This document shows positions 8,079-15,080 of a DNA stretch of 26,889 nucleotides, piece by piece. Under the pieces are notes generated by a model. The model did not search any database, had not been told where the DNA came from, and was given only the letters and a program-made list of their open reading frames with translations. Position 1 is the first letter of the stretch, and each line of letters opens with the position of its first letter. Source of the stretch: a virus; the IMG/VR virus record IMGVR_UViG_3300020171_001757, positions 1 through 26,889 of that record; one strand, written 5' to 3'. A program made the translations under genes and the position numbers.

Positions 8079-8655
8079 AACGTAAATATGGATTATTTTT
8101 TATATCTAAATTAATACGATTAACTTTTAATTCAGGAAATTGTCGTAAAATTATTGGTAAACTTAATTGATCTCTTTGCCCCCAACGACAAATTTCTGCC
8201 CACCAAGCTTCATTAAACTGATTAACTATTGGGATATGTTTTCTAATAATTACACCTCCCATTGCCATATCTTTTTTATCAGGTAATCCTATTTTTTCAT
8301 AATGATTAACTTGTTTAATAGCTTCCTCATAAACATTTCTATCTCTACTACGCCAAACATATTTTATCCACTTTAACTCCCAATCAATATTTTTACTTTT
8401 ATAATGTCTAAAAAATGCTATATCATTATCACCTAACCATTCTTTAACTAATTCATCGGCTGGTTTTAAAAGATAAATATTACCATCAACCCAAATTGAT
8501 ACATTACAATCTAAAAATTTATGTGGTAATATTTTATAAATTTTAGCATTCATTACTGGTGATACAAACTTATCATAATCCAAAAAAACTTTTATATCAT
8601 TTCTTAAATTATCTTTTCCGTTGGTTATGGCTGTATAAATTTCTATTTTTGGCAT
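8050..8655 (-). CDS. DUF616/TOD1-like glycosyltransferase
   Basis: 201 aa. IEIYTAITNGKDNL, MNAKIYKILPHKFL, VSIWVDGNI (DG in the DxD place), DIAFFRHYKSKNIDWE, GGVIIRKH and CRWGQRDQLSLPIILRQF follow the order of the DUF616 (TOD1/MUCI70) family of putative glycosyltransferases, common in capsule and glycan loci. No transmembrane segment. The start overlaps the upstream methyltransferase by 13 bases and the 3' end overlaps the deacetylase by 29. Family recognition is from motif memory, not an alignment. Confidence 0.85.
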   Translation of the reverse strand: MPKIEIYTAITNGKDNLRNDIKVFLDYDKFVSPVMNAKIYKILPHKFLDCNVSIWVDGNIYLLKPADELVKEWLGDNDIAFFRHYKSKNIDWELKWIKYVWRSRDRNVYEEAIKQVNHYEKIGLPDKKDMAMGGVIIRKHIPIVNQFNEAWWAEICRWGQRDQLSLPIILRQFPELKVNRINLDIKNNPYLRYETHQHFIS

Positions 8656-9092
8656 ATAATAAAATGATACTCTTTATTAAAATCTTTTTTAATGTACGTA
8701 GAAAAAACTTCTTTTCCTTCATAAAATTTCCAAAGTTTCCTGTATGGTTTATAATCCTTACCTACAAAACCAAAAATAGCTTTTCCACCCTTTTTTGTTA
8801 TTCTTAAAACTTCATCTATCATTTTTTGAGGATTATCTACAAATTCATACATCCCATTACATAATACTATATCAAAAATATTATCAGGAAAATTAGTTTT
8901 TTCAATATTACCAGTATAAGTTGGTTTTAATCTATTATTAATATCAATAGTTTCAAAACCATAATTCCAATGAATTGATTTACCAACATCTAATACTTTA
9001 CCTTTAGCATTTTCTTTTACCCAGTTATTATACCAAAACCTATATGGCGATTGGACGAAATCCTTTTTTAACTGCTTTATCAAAAGGGACAT
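8643..9092 (-). CDS. Small SAM-dependent methyltransferase (Methyltransf_11 type)
   Basis: 149 aa. GKVLDVGKSIHW is motif I, FETIDINN the end of strand 2, FPDNIFDIVLCNGMYEFVDN motif II, and ITKKGGKAIFGFVG motif III. This is the minimal class I fold. The Gly-rich loop DVGKS is shorter than the usual DxGxGxG. The protein ends soon after strand 5, which is short for the family. The ATG at 9092 lies 53 bases inside the end of the upstream asparagine-synthetase-like gene, an unusually long overlap; no better ATG is close by. Substrate unknown. Confidence 0.82.
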   Translation of the reverse strand: MSLLIKQLKKDFVQSPYRFWYNNWVKENAKGKVLDVGKSIHWNYGFETIDINNRLKPTYTGNIEKTNFPDNIFDIVLCNGMYEFVDNPQKMIDEVLRITKKGGKAIFGFVGKDYKPYRKLWKFYEGKEVFSTYIKKDFNKEYHFIICQK

Positions 9093-9804
9093 TGTTGTAT
9101 ATTAAATATTCATAAAGTGGAGCTTTATAATTACGATTTTTTAATTCTGGCGTAAGCCAAAGAAATTCTTGAACAAGATCAGTATCTAAAAATGGATACC
9201 TAATTTCTATTTCATAAAGTGCTGCAATTTCCTCAAGTTCATTTAAGTATTCTTTCTGCATACCTTGTCTAAAATTTTTCCATTCATACAACTTATCAGG
9301 AAATTTACCTTTAAATTCACTTTGTTTTGGAAATAAAGCATAATCAGAAAGTATTTCATCACCTCCCTGTCCTGATATACAAACATTTCTACCTTCTTGT
9401 TTAGCAGTATCAAACATATAAGCCACACCCATTGATGCTATATCTTTTATTGCTTTATCATTTATTTTCCCTTTAAGAAAATTATAATACTTTTGCCATA
9501 ATTCTTTATTCATTTCAGATATTTGATAATTTTGGATATAATACAATCTCTTCTGAATAATATTTTTATTCTCATTATTAAAAATAGTATATGCTTTAAA
9601 ATCTATTTTTTGTTTTAAAAGTGCATTACTAATAGCTCCACTATCATATCCAGACGATAAACCCATAAAACATCCATTAATAGCTCTTTTATTTATTGCT
9701 AGTGTAAATCTTGCTAACCAATTATCATAAGTTGTTTTGTATTGATTATTAAAATCAAATTTATACTGATAAAATTCTATAATATCTTTATTGACAATTT
9801 TCAT
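9040..9804 (-). CDS. Asparagine-synthetase-like ATP pyrophosphatase domain (no glutaminase domain)
   Basis: 254 aa from the ATG at 9802-9804, whose ATGA overlaps the TGA stop of the upstream GT2; an ATG nine bases earlier (9813) is in frame. GLSSGYDSGAISNALL is the PP-loop (SGGxDS type) that binds ATP. ISGQGGDEILSDY and IEIRYPFLDTDLVQEFLWL are the further signatures of the AsnB synthetase domain. The N-terminal glutamine-hydrolysing domain with its catalytic Cys is absent. The enzyme would therefore use free ammonia or a partner, or may amidate an acid group such as a uronic acid. A UDP-sugar dehydrogenase-like gene in the same cassette could supply the acid; that link is inference. Confidence 0.85.
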   Translation of the reverse strand: MKIVNKDIIEFYQYKFDFNNQYKTTYDNWLARFTLAINKRAINGCFMGLSSGYDSGAISNALLKQKIDFKAYTIFNNENKNIIQKRLYYIQNYQISEMNKELWQKYYNFLKGKINDKAIKDIASMGVAYMFDTAKQEGRNVCISGQGGDEILSDYALFPKQSEFKGKFPDKLYEWKNFRQGMQKEYLNELEEIAALYEIEIRYPFLDTDLVQEFLWLTPELKNRNYKAPLYEYLIYNNVPFDKAVKKGFRPIAI

Positions 9805-10577
9805 ATTTTCCATTTTTCTTTAATTTCTTTATAATAATCTCCCCAAACACTTAAAGAATATTTCCAACAGGCTTCATTATTTGATGGATTTTCTTCTGTA
9901 CCATTATTATGAGTTCTTGAAAAATTTCTATGCTTATGGGCAAACCAAGCATTTTTATTAACCATCAATTTACCTCCAGCCTGCCAAGTTTTAAAAACCA
10001 TTTCATGAGAATCTTGATAAAGTGGACCATAACCTTCTGTTTGTAATTCTTTAATAACTTTATCCCACCAACTTCTTTTCATTATCCAACAACTTCCTTG
10101 CATCGCCATTGTTTCATCAACCATTATTTTTGTCCTTTCATTAGTTCGACTATCCCATTTTTGACCAGCAAATTTAATTCCTCCTTGAATAACTAATTTT
10201 TCATAATCAATATAGGGTATATCCATTATTTCCCATTTAATAGGATCTAAAAAATATCTTCTAGGAGTTACAATCCAATCATCTTGTATAACTCCTAAAA
10301 TTATTCTATCAAAACCTTTACAAAACATACAATGTTCATCTGTTCTCATTATATATTCACCCTTTGAAACTAATACTCCTGCATTAATAGCTCCTCTCAT
10401 TCCTCTATTTCTACCCAAATGAACATATTTAACTCTCTTATCATCAATAATACTATTAGTCCAATAACCATCTAAAACAGCAATAATTTCAAATTCTTCT
10501 TCAAAATTTTCAAGGATCGAATTTATTGTTTTATTAAGTAAAGGATCTCTATAACTTGGAATTATTATGCTCAACAT
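9801..10577 (-). CDS. Family 2 (GT-A) glycosyltransferase
   Basis: 258 aa. MLSIIIPSYRDPLLNKTINS, EIIAVLDGYW, GRNRGMRGAINAG and YIMRTDEHC (TDEH in the DxD place, ~79-82) are the ordered motifs of a GT2 enzyme. MAMQGSCWIMKRSWW and SHEMVFKTWQAGGKLMVNKN match the acceptor side of the paralogue at 937-1893, but this copy lacks its zinc ribbon. It is the first gene of the cassette in transcription order and starts eight bases after the peptidase stop. Its stop is ATGA-coupled to the next gene. Confidence 0.9.
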   Translation of the reverse strand: MLSIIIPSYRDPLLNKTINSILENFEEEFEIIAVLDGYWTNSIIDDKRVKYVHLGRNRGMRGAINAGVLVSKGEYIMRTDEHCMFCKGFDRIILGVIQDDWIVTPRRYFLDPIKWEIMDIPYIDYEKLVIQGGIKFAGQKWDSRTNERTKIMVDETMAMQGSCWIMKRSWWDKVIKELQTEGYGPLYQDSHEMVFKTWQAGGKLMVNKNAWFAHKHRNFSRTHNNGTEENPSNNEACWKYSLSVWGDYYKEIKEKWKI

Positions 10578-10585
10578 TTTATTTT

Positions 10586-11581
10586 TTAAAATGAATTACC
10601 TTTTGGAATCTGATTAAACTGATTTTTTGTTATTCTTTTAACAGAAGTTCTATTCTCAATAAGATACAAAGCTGCATTACCTTCTCTTCCATTTAAAACT
10701 TCTAATAATTTACCTCCATAAATAATACCTTTACGACCAGGTGGTTCATTCTCTATAACCATTCCTTTATTATTTTGTTTTATTAAATCAATAATTTCTT
10801 GTGTCATAAAATTAGGCTGATCAATTAATAACCACGGATTAAACATGTATTCATTTACAAACCATTCTTCTCTTAATTTTTGCCATTGTCCATTAAATCT
10901 ATCACCCCAACTATTTGGAGTAGCAATATATTTTCCTTTTTCATCTATTCCTGCTTTACCAAAATATAAAGCGTGTCCCCATTCTTTGTTTCCTGGTTTT
11001 GGTTCAATTGTATTCCAACTTCCATTATTTGCTCCTTCGATTCCTCCAACAACCCCATAATTATCACGAATACCTTGAGCTATGATTTCCATATTAATAT
11101 CCATTACCATTCTGAATTCCTTTGCAGATAATTTTTTAGCCACTCCACTTATCTGGTCACTCTTCCAAGAAATATCTTTTATAAAAGATTCTGATGGAGG
11201 ATTACTATTATCATATGAAGAAATCAAAGATTCTTCCACCGCACCCCAATTAACAGTAAGTCTACCACCTTCACGAATATAAGCACCTCCTTGCGGTAAA
11301 GCAATCTGTGAATAAACAGCTTTGGCTGAAACTTCTTTATAAACACCTATTTCAACTGTATTAAGAACTGCAATATAATATGACCAAGCTTGTCCTACAC
11401 AAGATGATGATCCATCCTGATCTTTAATTGGAATTTTATAATTTATAATTTTTTCAATATCCCATCCAACGTTCCAATCAAATGGAGCAACTGAAAAAGC
11501 GATACCATCATAAACACGATCTCGTACATCTAAGGGATCTTTTATTGCTCCTTTTCCAAATTTTTGATCTTTATTAGGCAT
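10586..11581 (-). CDS. Papain-like (C1) cysteine peptidase
   Basis: 331 aa. PIKDQDGSSSCVGQAWSYY gives the oxyanion Gln (Q55) and nucleophile Cys (C61). WGHALYFGKAG gives the His (H203) and YIATPNSWGDRF the Asn (N223) in the NSWG motif. These are the four active-site residues of family C1 in the correct order and spacing. There is no signal peptide or propeptide, and residues ~255-331 form an extra C-terminal tail. It lies between a holin-like gene and the glycan cassette. It might cleave a virion or host-surface protein during entry, process a tail protein, or assist lysis. The family is clear; the role is not. Confidence 0.9.
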   Translation of the reverse strand: MPNKDQKFGKGAIKDPLDVRDRVYDGIAFSVAPFDWNVGWDIEKIINYKIPIKDQDGSSSCVGQAWSYYIAVLNTVEIGVYKEVSAKAVYSQIALPQGGAYIREGGRLTVNWGAVEESLISSYDNSNPPSESFIKDISWKSDQISGVAKKLSAKEFRMVMDINMEIIAQGIRDNYGVVGGIEGANNGSWNTIEPKPGNKEWGHALYFGKAGIDEKGKYIATPNSWGDRFNGQWQKLREEWFVNEYMFNPWLLIDQPNFMTQEIIDLIKQNNKGMVIENEPPGRKGIIYGGKLLEVLNGREGNAALYLIENRTSVKRITKNQFNQIPKGNSF

Positions 11582-11597
11582 ATTTATTTTGACAATT

Positions 11598-11697
11598 AAG
11601 GAGAGGGATAGACGTATGAAAAATATTTTGTTCTAACACCTCTCCTTTGTCTTGATACGAGAAACTTATTCCGTTTTTGCCTAAATAGAATAAGTTT
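11598..11697. other. Two inverted repeats upstream of the peptidase gene
   Basis: This non-coding stretch between the holin-like stop (11710) and the peptidase start (11581) holds two perfect inverted repeats. AAACTTATTC (11662-11671) pairs with GAATAAGTTT (11688-11697), a 10-bp stem with a 16-base loop. AAGGAGAGG (11598-11606) pairs with CCTCTCCTT (11639-11647), a 9-bp stem with a 32-base loop. Neither is followed by a clear T-run on the minus strand, so they may be processing or attenuation structures rather than terminators. A 67-codon frame across this region looks like chance. Confidence 0.55.
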
Positions 11698-11709
11698 ATT
11701 ATTTTATTT

Positions 11710-11889
11710 TTATTTTTTGAAAAAAGCTGTAACTGATTTCTGTAGAGGAATCTCTTTAATACCTGTATAATAACCAATAATTCCTCCTAATATAATCTGT
11801 AAATACTTCATATCGCCTGCTAATGGGTTGTAAAAAAATGATACAACTCCAGCTAAAGCGATTAATACTAAAATGATGTCTTTTGTCAT
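11710..11889 (-). CDS. Small membrane protein, holin-like
   Basis: 59 aa, starting MTKDIILVLIALAGVVSFFY. Residues 5-20 form one hydrophobic helix. A second one (~30-42, LQIILGGIIGYYTG) follows a short loop with NPLAGD, and the C-terminus is basic (AFFKK). Two helices with a charged tail fit small phage holins, but no family is certain. It lies between the repeat-bearing virion protein and the papain-like peptidase. ATG at 11887-11889; upstream bases are A/T-rich with no Shine-Dalgarno. Confidence 0.7.
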   Translation of the reverse strand: MTKDIILVLIALAGVVSFFYNPLAGDMKYLQIILGGIIGYYTGIKEIPLQKSVTAFFKK

Positions 11890-11920
11890 ACTCTTTATGT
11901 TTTATTGAATAAAAATTTTT

Positions 11921-13030
11921 TTACTGTATGAGGGCTACTAGATCCAATGTTCCTTGTTGCTGAAAAGATACAGATGAATATGCTGAAAATCTAATTTTAG
12001 GAACACATATATCTATTAAGAATTGAGCATCATAAGTCGTAGAAGCTGCAGCAGCATCTATTTCAAACTGAGTTGGTGTAAATGTAGCTGTACCACCTGA
12101 AATCGAATGCTCTCCTAATTGTATCCAATTATCTGTATCAGCAGCTATTTCTGAATTACTAGTAGCCGCATAAGGATAATTCTCAGTAGCAGAAAATGAA
12201 CCAATATAACCCCATACTTTAATAATTGCTGATGATGCTATTGCTGATGGCGAAGGCGAAACCGAAGGACTAATACTTACAGAAACTGAAGGACTTCTTG
12301 ATGGTGATAATGATACACTAACGGATGGACTAATGGAAACCGAAACGGAAGGTGATACAGACGGACTAATAGATACTGAAACGGATGGTGAAATGGATGG
12401 TGAAACAGATGCTGAGGGACTAACTGACGGTGAAACAGATGGTGAAACTGATACTGAAGGACTAACTGATGGTGAAACAGATAAACTAACTGATGGAGAT
12501 CTAGAAGGACTTAATGAAACTGATACTGAAGGAGATCTAGAAGGACTTAAAGAAAGAGAAACTGATGGACTTAATGAAGGACTAATTGAAGGAGAAGCTG
12601 AATTTGGAGGTGATACTGATACTGAAACAGAAGGTGAAATGGAAGGACTAATAGAAAGACTTATTGATGGAGATAATGATACTGAAATGGAAGGAGAAAT
12701 AGATACTGAAACTGATGGTGAATACGAATGTGAAGGACTAGTTGAAGGTGATACTGATGCCGAAGGACTAACTGACGGACTTTTTGATACTGATACCGAA
12801 GGACTAACTGATGGTGAAACAGATACTGAAGGACTAACGGATGGTGAAACAGATACTGAAGGTGATTGAGTTGAACCACTTGTATACTTACAAACAAAAT
12901 TTAAAATCTTTGAAAAGTAAGTATCTACTATAACTCGACTTGCTACAGCCTGTGTCGCCGTTTCTGTTGTTTGAAGTGTTATTCCATCAAATATCTTGAT
13001 GGATTTTACTTTGTTAATTGATTCTGCCAT
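11921..13030 (-). CDS. Virion-type protein with a long Ser-Pro-Val repeat (mucin-like) insert
   Basis: 369 aa. Residues 1-55 (IKIFDGITLQTTETATQAVA onward) and 268-369 (AIIKVWGYIGSFSATENYPY onward, ending QGTLDLVALIQ) look like two halves of one beta-rich domain. Between them residues ~56-262 are almost pure SPSVSPSVSVS-type repeats with occasional Ile, Leu, Ala and Arg. Nearly every other residue of this ~205-residue stalk is Ser, so it would be extended and is a natural target for O-glycosylation. It probably belongs to the tail or capsid surface. The 14-gene sugar cassette downstream makes glycosylation of this protein an attractive but untested idea. Confidence 0.8.
   Translation of the reverse strand: MAESINKVKSIKIFDGITLQTTETATQAVASRVIVDTYFSKILNFVCKYTSGSTQSPSVSVSPSVSPSVSVSPSVSPSVSVSKSPSVSPSASVSPSTSPSHSYSPSVSVSISPSISVSLSPSISLSISPSISPSVSVSVSPPNSASPSISPSLSPSVSLSLSPSRSPSVSVSLSPSRSPSVSLSVSPSVSPSVSVSPSVSPSVSPSASVSPSISPSVSVSISPSVSPSVSVSISPSVSVSLSPSRSPSVSVSISPSVSPSPSAIASSAIIKVWGYIGSFSATENYPYAATSNSEIAADTDNWIQLGEHSISGGTATFTPTQFEIDAAAASTTYDAQFLIDICVPKIRFSAYSSVSFQQQGTLDLVALIQ
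12245..12865 (-). repeat. Degenerate short tandem repeat coding for Ser-Pro-Val
   Basis: About 620 bases inside the gene at 11921-13030 consist of degenerate 6- to 12-base units. On the plus strand they read as variants of GGACTAACTGATGGTGAAAC. The variation is mostly synonymous or swaps Val, Ile, Leu and Ala, which suggests old expansion with selection for the Ser/Pro pattern. Copy number is likely to vary by slippage or recombination. A long plus-strand frame rich in Thr-Glu-Gly-Asp (12333-12869) is just the antisense reading of this repeat. Confidence 0.85.
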
Positions 13031-13046
13031 AATTTTATATTTATAT

Positions 13047-13367
13047 TTAATTAACTATCGTCGTAAATCCGCCATTTAAAGTAAAATCAGCGATTTCACG
13101 CGATATTCTATCATCACTTTGTTTTTGTTTTAGTTTTTTATTATGCTGAATAGAACTTACAATAAAATCTTTTCTTCTACTATCCATTAAAGCAATTTTT
13201 TTTAAAATCCATTTATAACTACCTAAATATTGATTTTCAAGTGTAAGAATATCAAACTTTCGAATAGTATAAGGACTTTGTCGAAAAATTATTGTAGATC
13301 CATCTAGACATTTTTTACATCCTAAATATTTATCATATTTTTTTAATTTTAATAATAATTCAACCAT
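13047..13367 (-). CDS. Hypothetical protein
   Basis: 106 aa, not recognised. The N-terminal half is mixed (MVELLLKLKKYDKYLGCKKC), with one CxxC pair at 17-20 lacking a partner pair. It is followed by a basic, helical region (KKLKQKQSDDRISRE) and an ending ADFTLNGGFTTIVN. It is the first gene after a 136-base structured gap that may carry its own promoter, and it sits 16 bases upstream of the Ser-Pro repeat gene. A co-expressed structural or accessory role is possible, but nothing specific supports it. Confidence 0.7.
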   Translation of the reverse strand: MVELLLKLKKYDKYLGCKKCLDGSTIIFRQSPYTIRKFDILTLENQYLGSYKWILKKIALMDSRRKDFIVSSIQHNKKLKQKQSDDRISREIADFTLNGGFTTIVN

Positions 13368-13390
13368 ATAATAATTATTTATTCTGTAAT

Positions 13391-13429
13391 GGGAGTATCG
13401 GAAAGTAAAAATTCTTTCTTACCACTCCC
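13391..13429 (-). other. 5'-leader hairpin upstream of the 106-aa gene
   Basis: On the minus strand GGGAGT (13429-13424) pairs with ACTCCC (13396-13391), and inside it GAAAG pairs with CTTTC. This gives an 11-bp stem with an internal loop. It sits at or near the start of any transcript from the candidate promoter at 13431-13460, so it could stabilise the mRNA 5' end. Role inferred only. Confidence 0.45.
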
Positions 13430-13430
13430 T

Positions 13431-13460
13431 ATATTAATCTTCCTGCCAACCTGCAGGCAA
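13431..13460 (-). promoter_or_regulatory. Candidate sigma70-like promoter inside the operon
   Basis: On the minus strand TTGCCT (13460-13455), an 18-base spacer and TAATAT (13436-13431) resemble -35 and -10 boxes. It is followed by a hairpin-forming leader and the gene at 13047-13367. The match is moderate in such AT-rich DNA. Just upstream (13481-13505) a G-rich/C-rich imperfect inverted repeat follows the stop of the zinc-ribbon gene and could be a weak terminator. Confidence 0.35.
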
Positions 13461-13503
13461 AGCAGAAAGTAATCTGAAAGGGTGGGAAGGAATTTCACCT
13501 CCC

Positions 13504-13698
13504 CTATATTCCCAAAGTTTTTTCTGTATCACAGAATTTGCAGATAACTTCCACAATGTCGTAGCATTTAAAACGACTGGATAATTTCTGTGATTCTTCA
13601 ACAGTAAGTATAACCCATTTCCCGAGTCTTTTTATACGACCACAATGTGGACAAACATACAAAATACATCTGTGTTTGAAAATGTCCTGGAGACTCAT
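13504..13698 (-). CDS. Small zinc-ribbon protein
   Basis: 64 aa from the ATG at 13696-13698, chosen because AAGGAGGAA lies just upstream (plus-strand 13702-13710), the one clear ribosome-binding site of the window. A frame extending 60 bases further has no such site and overlaps the 37-aa gene. YVCPHCGRIKRL and VEVICKFCDTEK provide two CxxC pairs ~35 residues apart, a simple zinc ribbon. Such proteins may bind nucleic acid or act as structural adaptors. It lies between small membrane-protein genes and the Ser-Pro repeat gene. Function unknown. Confidence 0.8.
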   Translation of the reverse strand: MSLQDIFKHRCILYVCPHCGRIKRLGKWVILTVEESQKLSSRFKCYDIVEVICKFCDTEKTLGI

Positions 13699-13701
13699 TT
13701 T

Positions 13702-13710
13702 TTCCTCCTT
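13702..13710 (-). promoter_or_regulatory. Strong Shine-Dalgarno site
   Basis: AAGGAGGAA on the minus strand, ending three bases from the ATG at 13698 (a five-base gap after GGAGG). It decides the start of the zinc-ribbon gene and stands out because nearly all other genes here lack such a site. Confidence 0.8.
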
Positions 13711-13721
13711 CAAAGAACGAT

Positions 13722-13835
13722 TTATTTCTTGATTAACTTTTTTAAAAATTCCTGCCATTCCTTTATTTCTGTCTTGGCTAACTTAATCAATTCTTCCTTA
13801 GTAAACCCTTGAGGCAATTTTTCTTTATTTTTCAT
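13722..13835 (-). CDS. Small charged helical protein
   Basis: 37 aa: MKNKEKLPQGFTKEELIKLA, then a Lys/Glu-rich helix ending LKKLIKK. The frame from ATG 13833-13835 fills the gap between the coiled-coil membrane protein (13841) and the zinc-ribbon gene, leaving gaps of 5 and 11 bases. That fits dense phage packing better than chance. No family recognised. Confidence 0.6.
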   Translation of the reverse strand: MKNKEKLPQGFTKEELIKLAKTEIKEWQEFLKKLIKK

Positions 13836-13840
13836 AATAA

Positions 13841-14137
13841 TCATTTTATTATTCTATCTAACATTAAACTAACTACTCCTAAAAATATTGAAATCAATAT
13901 TCCGCCTATCAAAACATTCCGCCAAAACTGGAATTCATCTTTTTTTGCATATCTATCTTCTATATTATTGAGTTGAGTTATAATAATATCAATTTTCCCA
14001 TCAAGATTTTCCACTGCCTGTTTGACTAAATTAATTTGTCCTTTTAATTCCGCCATATTAGCATCATTAGAACGCATATACGCTTGCGTTTCTTTACTTG
14101 GCATATCTCCTTGCGTTTTATTAGTTAATTCTGACAT
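13841..14137 (-). CDS. Coiled-coil protein with C-terminal membrane anchor (XhlA-like)
   Basis: 98 aa. Residues ~28-65 (NMAELKGQINLVKQAVENLD and on) form a heptad-like helix, and ~72-93 (WRNVLIGGILISIFLGVVSL) form one transmembrane helix with a short basic end. This layout resembles haemolysin XhlA-type proteins, which act with holins and endolysins in some phages. Similar small proteins also serve in tail assembly. Two other small membrane proteins (14142-14261 and 11710-11889) lie nearby, which supports a membrane or lysis set. Confidence 0.75.
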   Translation of the reverse strand: MSELTNKTQGDMPSKETQAYMRSNDANMAELKGQINLVKQAVENLDGKIDIIITQLNNIEDRYAKKDEFQFWRNVLIGGILISIFLGVVSLMLDRIIK

Positions 14138-14141
14138 ATAA

Positions 14142-14261
14142 TTAATACTTAAAAAGCAGGAATATTATCAAATAAGCTAAATAAATAAAGAAAGCCCAGC
14201 CAATACCGATAATCAGACAATGCGTAATCAACCATAAAGTTTTTAATATTTTCTTAAACAT
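14142..14261 (-). CDS. Small single-pass membrane protein
   Basis: 39 aa from ATG 14259-14261: a basic start (MFKKILKTLW), then an almost unbroken hydrophobic run (LIIGIGWAFFIYLAYLIIFLL) ending FKY. One or two tight helices. It ends five bases before the XhlA-like gene starts and could be a holin or antiholin partner. No homologue recognised. Confidence 0.6.
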   Translation of the reverse strand: MFKKILKTLWLITHCLIIGIGWAFFIYLAYLIIFLLFKY

Positions 14262-14277
14262 ATAATGCTATAAAAAT

Positions 14278-14556
14278 CTATAATTTACTCTTTGATTCTT
14301 TTACTTCTTTAGGTATTTTTGGTTCTTCTACTTTTTCTTCTATCTTTTTTATTTTGATTTCTTCCTTTTTTATCTGTGTAATTTGAGGAGTTGATGAATT
14401 AGGAATATCTTTTATATCTTTTCCCCATTTATTAGCAATAAATAGAATATGATATCCTAATTTATCATCCGTAACCTCAAATTCACCATTAGGAATGGTA
14501 TAATCTGTACCACCATATTGTAATACAAATTGTTCTGAATTATTTATTAGTTTCAT
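14278..14556 (-). CDS. Hypothetical protein with Lys/Glu-rich tail
   Basis: 92 aa. The N-terminal ~55 residues (KLINNSEQFVLQYGGTDYTI, DDKLGYHILFIANKWG) look like a small beta-rich domain. The last ~35 are a charged KKEEIKIKKIEEKVEEPKIP low-complexity tail. Similar domain-plus-tail proteins occur next to capsid and decoration genes in phages, but I do not recognise a family. It follows the decoration-like gene by 74 bases; I see nothing definite in that gap. Confidence 0.7.
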   Translation of the reverse strand: MKLINNSEQFVLQYGGTDYTIPNGEFEVTDDKLGYHILFIANKWGKDIKDIPNSSTPQITQIKKEEIKIKKIEEKVEEPKIPKEVKESKSKL

Positions 14557-14630
14557 ATAAATTTTTTATAATCCAGCTGGTTTATCGCTCCATTTACCTT
14601 ATCCTGCGATTAATAAGCACTGAATAAACA

Positions 14631-15014
14631 CTAATTAACTGTATACGAAAAAACAACAAATACAGTTCCGGCACCATCCTTACTTCCTGCATGAGCAATC
14701 CAAATTGGCGTCCCTGCAGGTACTAAATTAAGTACCATATCACCTTGTGCATAAGTTTCAATGTCTGCAGCAGTTTTTGATATACTACTTGTTTGCGTAA
14801 AATATTCAGCACCACCACTGGTTTTACCAATTGTAATAGCAATTCCAGTACCAGCAGATGATCCTTCAACCCAAATAACATATACATTATTTATAGTAAT
14901 ACTTCTTGTTGGATTGAGTAATACCATTTCTCCAGCTGCAGCACCTGATAAATCAAATACTGTACGATTTGATACTGTCATTAATTGTTTATCTAAATTT
15001 TTTCCTTTTATCAT
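14631..15014 (-). CDS. Putative capsid decoration / small virion protein
   Basis: 127 aa, rich in Ala, Gly, Thr, Ser and Val with alternating strands (ITINNVYVIWVEGSSAGTGI, GTVFVVFSYTVN at the end). This is typical of small beta-sandwich virion proteins. It is the next gene after the major capsid gene, where decoration or head-stabilising proteins are often encoded. No transmembrane segment or enzyme motif. A head-fibre or minor tail role is an alternative. Confidence 0.7.
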   Translation of the reverse strand: MIKGKNLDKQLMTVSNRTVFDLSGAAAGEMVLLNPTRSITINNVYVIWVEGSSAGTGIAITIGKTSGGAEYFTQTSSISKTAADIETYAQGDMVLNLVPAGTPIWIAHAGSKDGAGTVFVVFSYTVN

Positions 15015-15080
15015 ATGTGTACGTAATAGTTTACCCCTATAAAATTATAATATAGGATACTAATTATTAAATTAGCGGAT

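Noticed and set aside
11574-11777. 67-codon minus-strand frame upstream of the peptidase
   Set aside because: It overlaps the end of a convincing two-helix membrane protein, crosses two inverted repeats and has no protein-like composition.
12333-12869. Long plus-strand frame rich in Thr-Glu-Gly-Asp
   Set aside because: It is the exact antisense of the Ser-Pro-Val repeat; the repeat keeps the opposite frame open. No start signal, and the minus-strand gene has flanking non-repeat domains.
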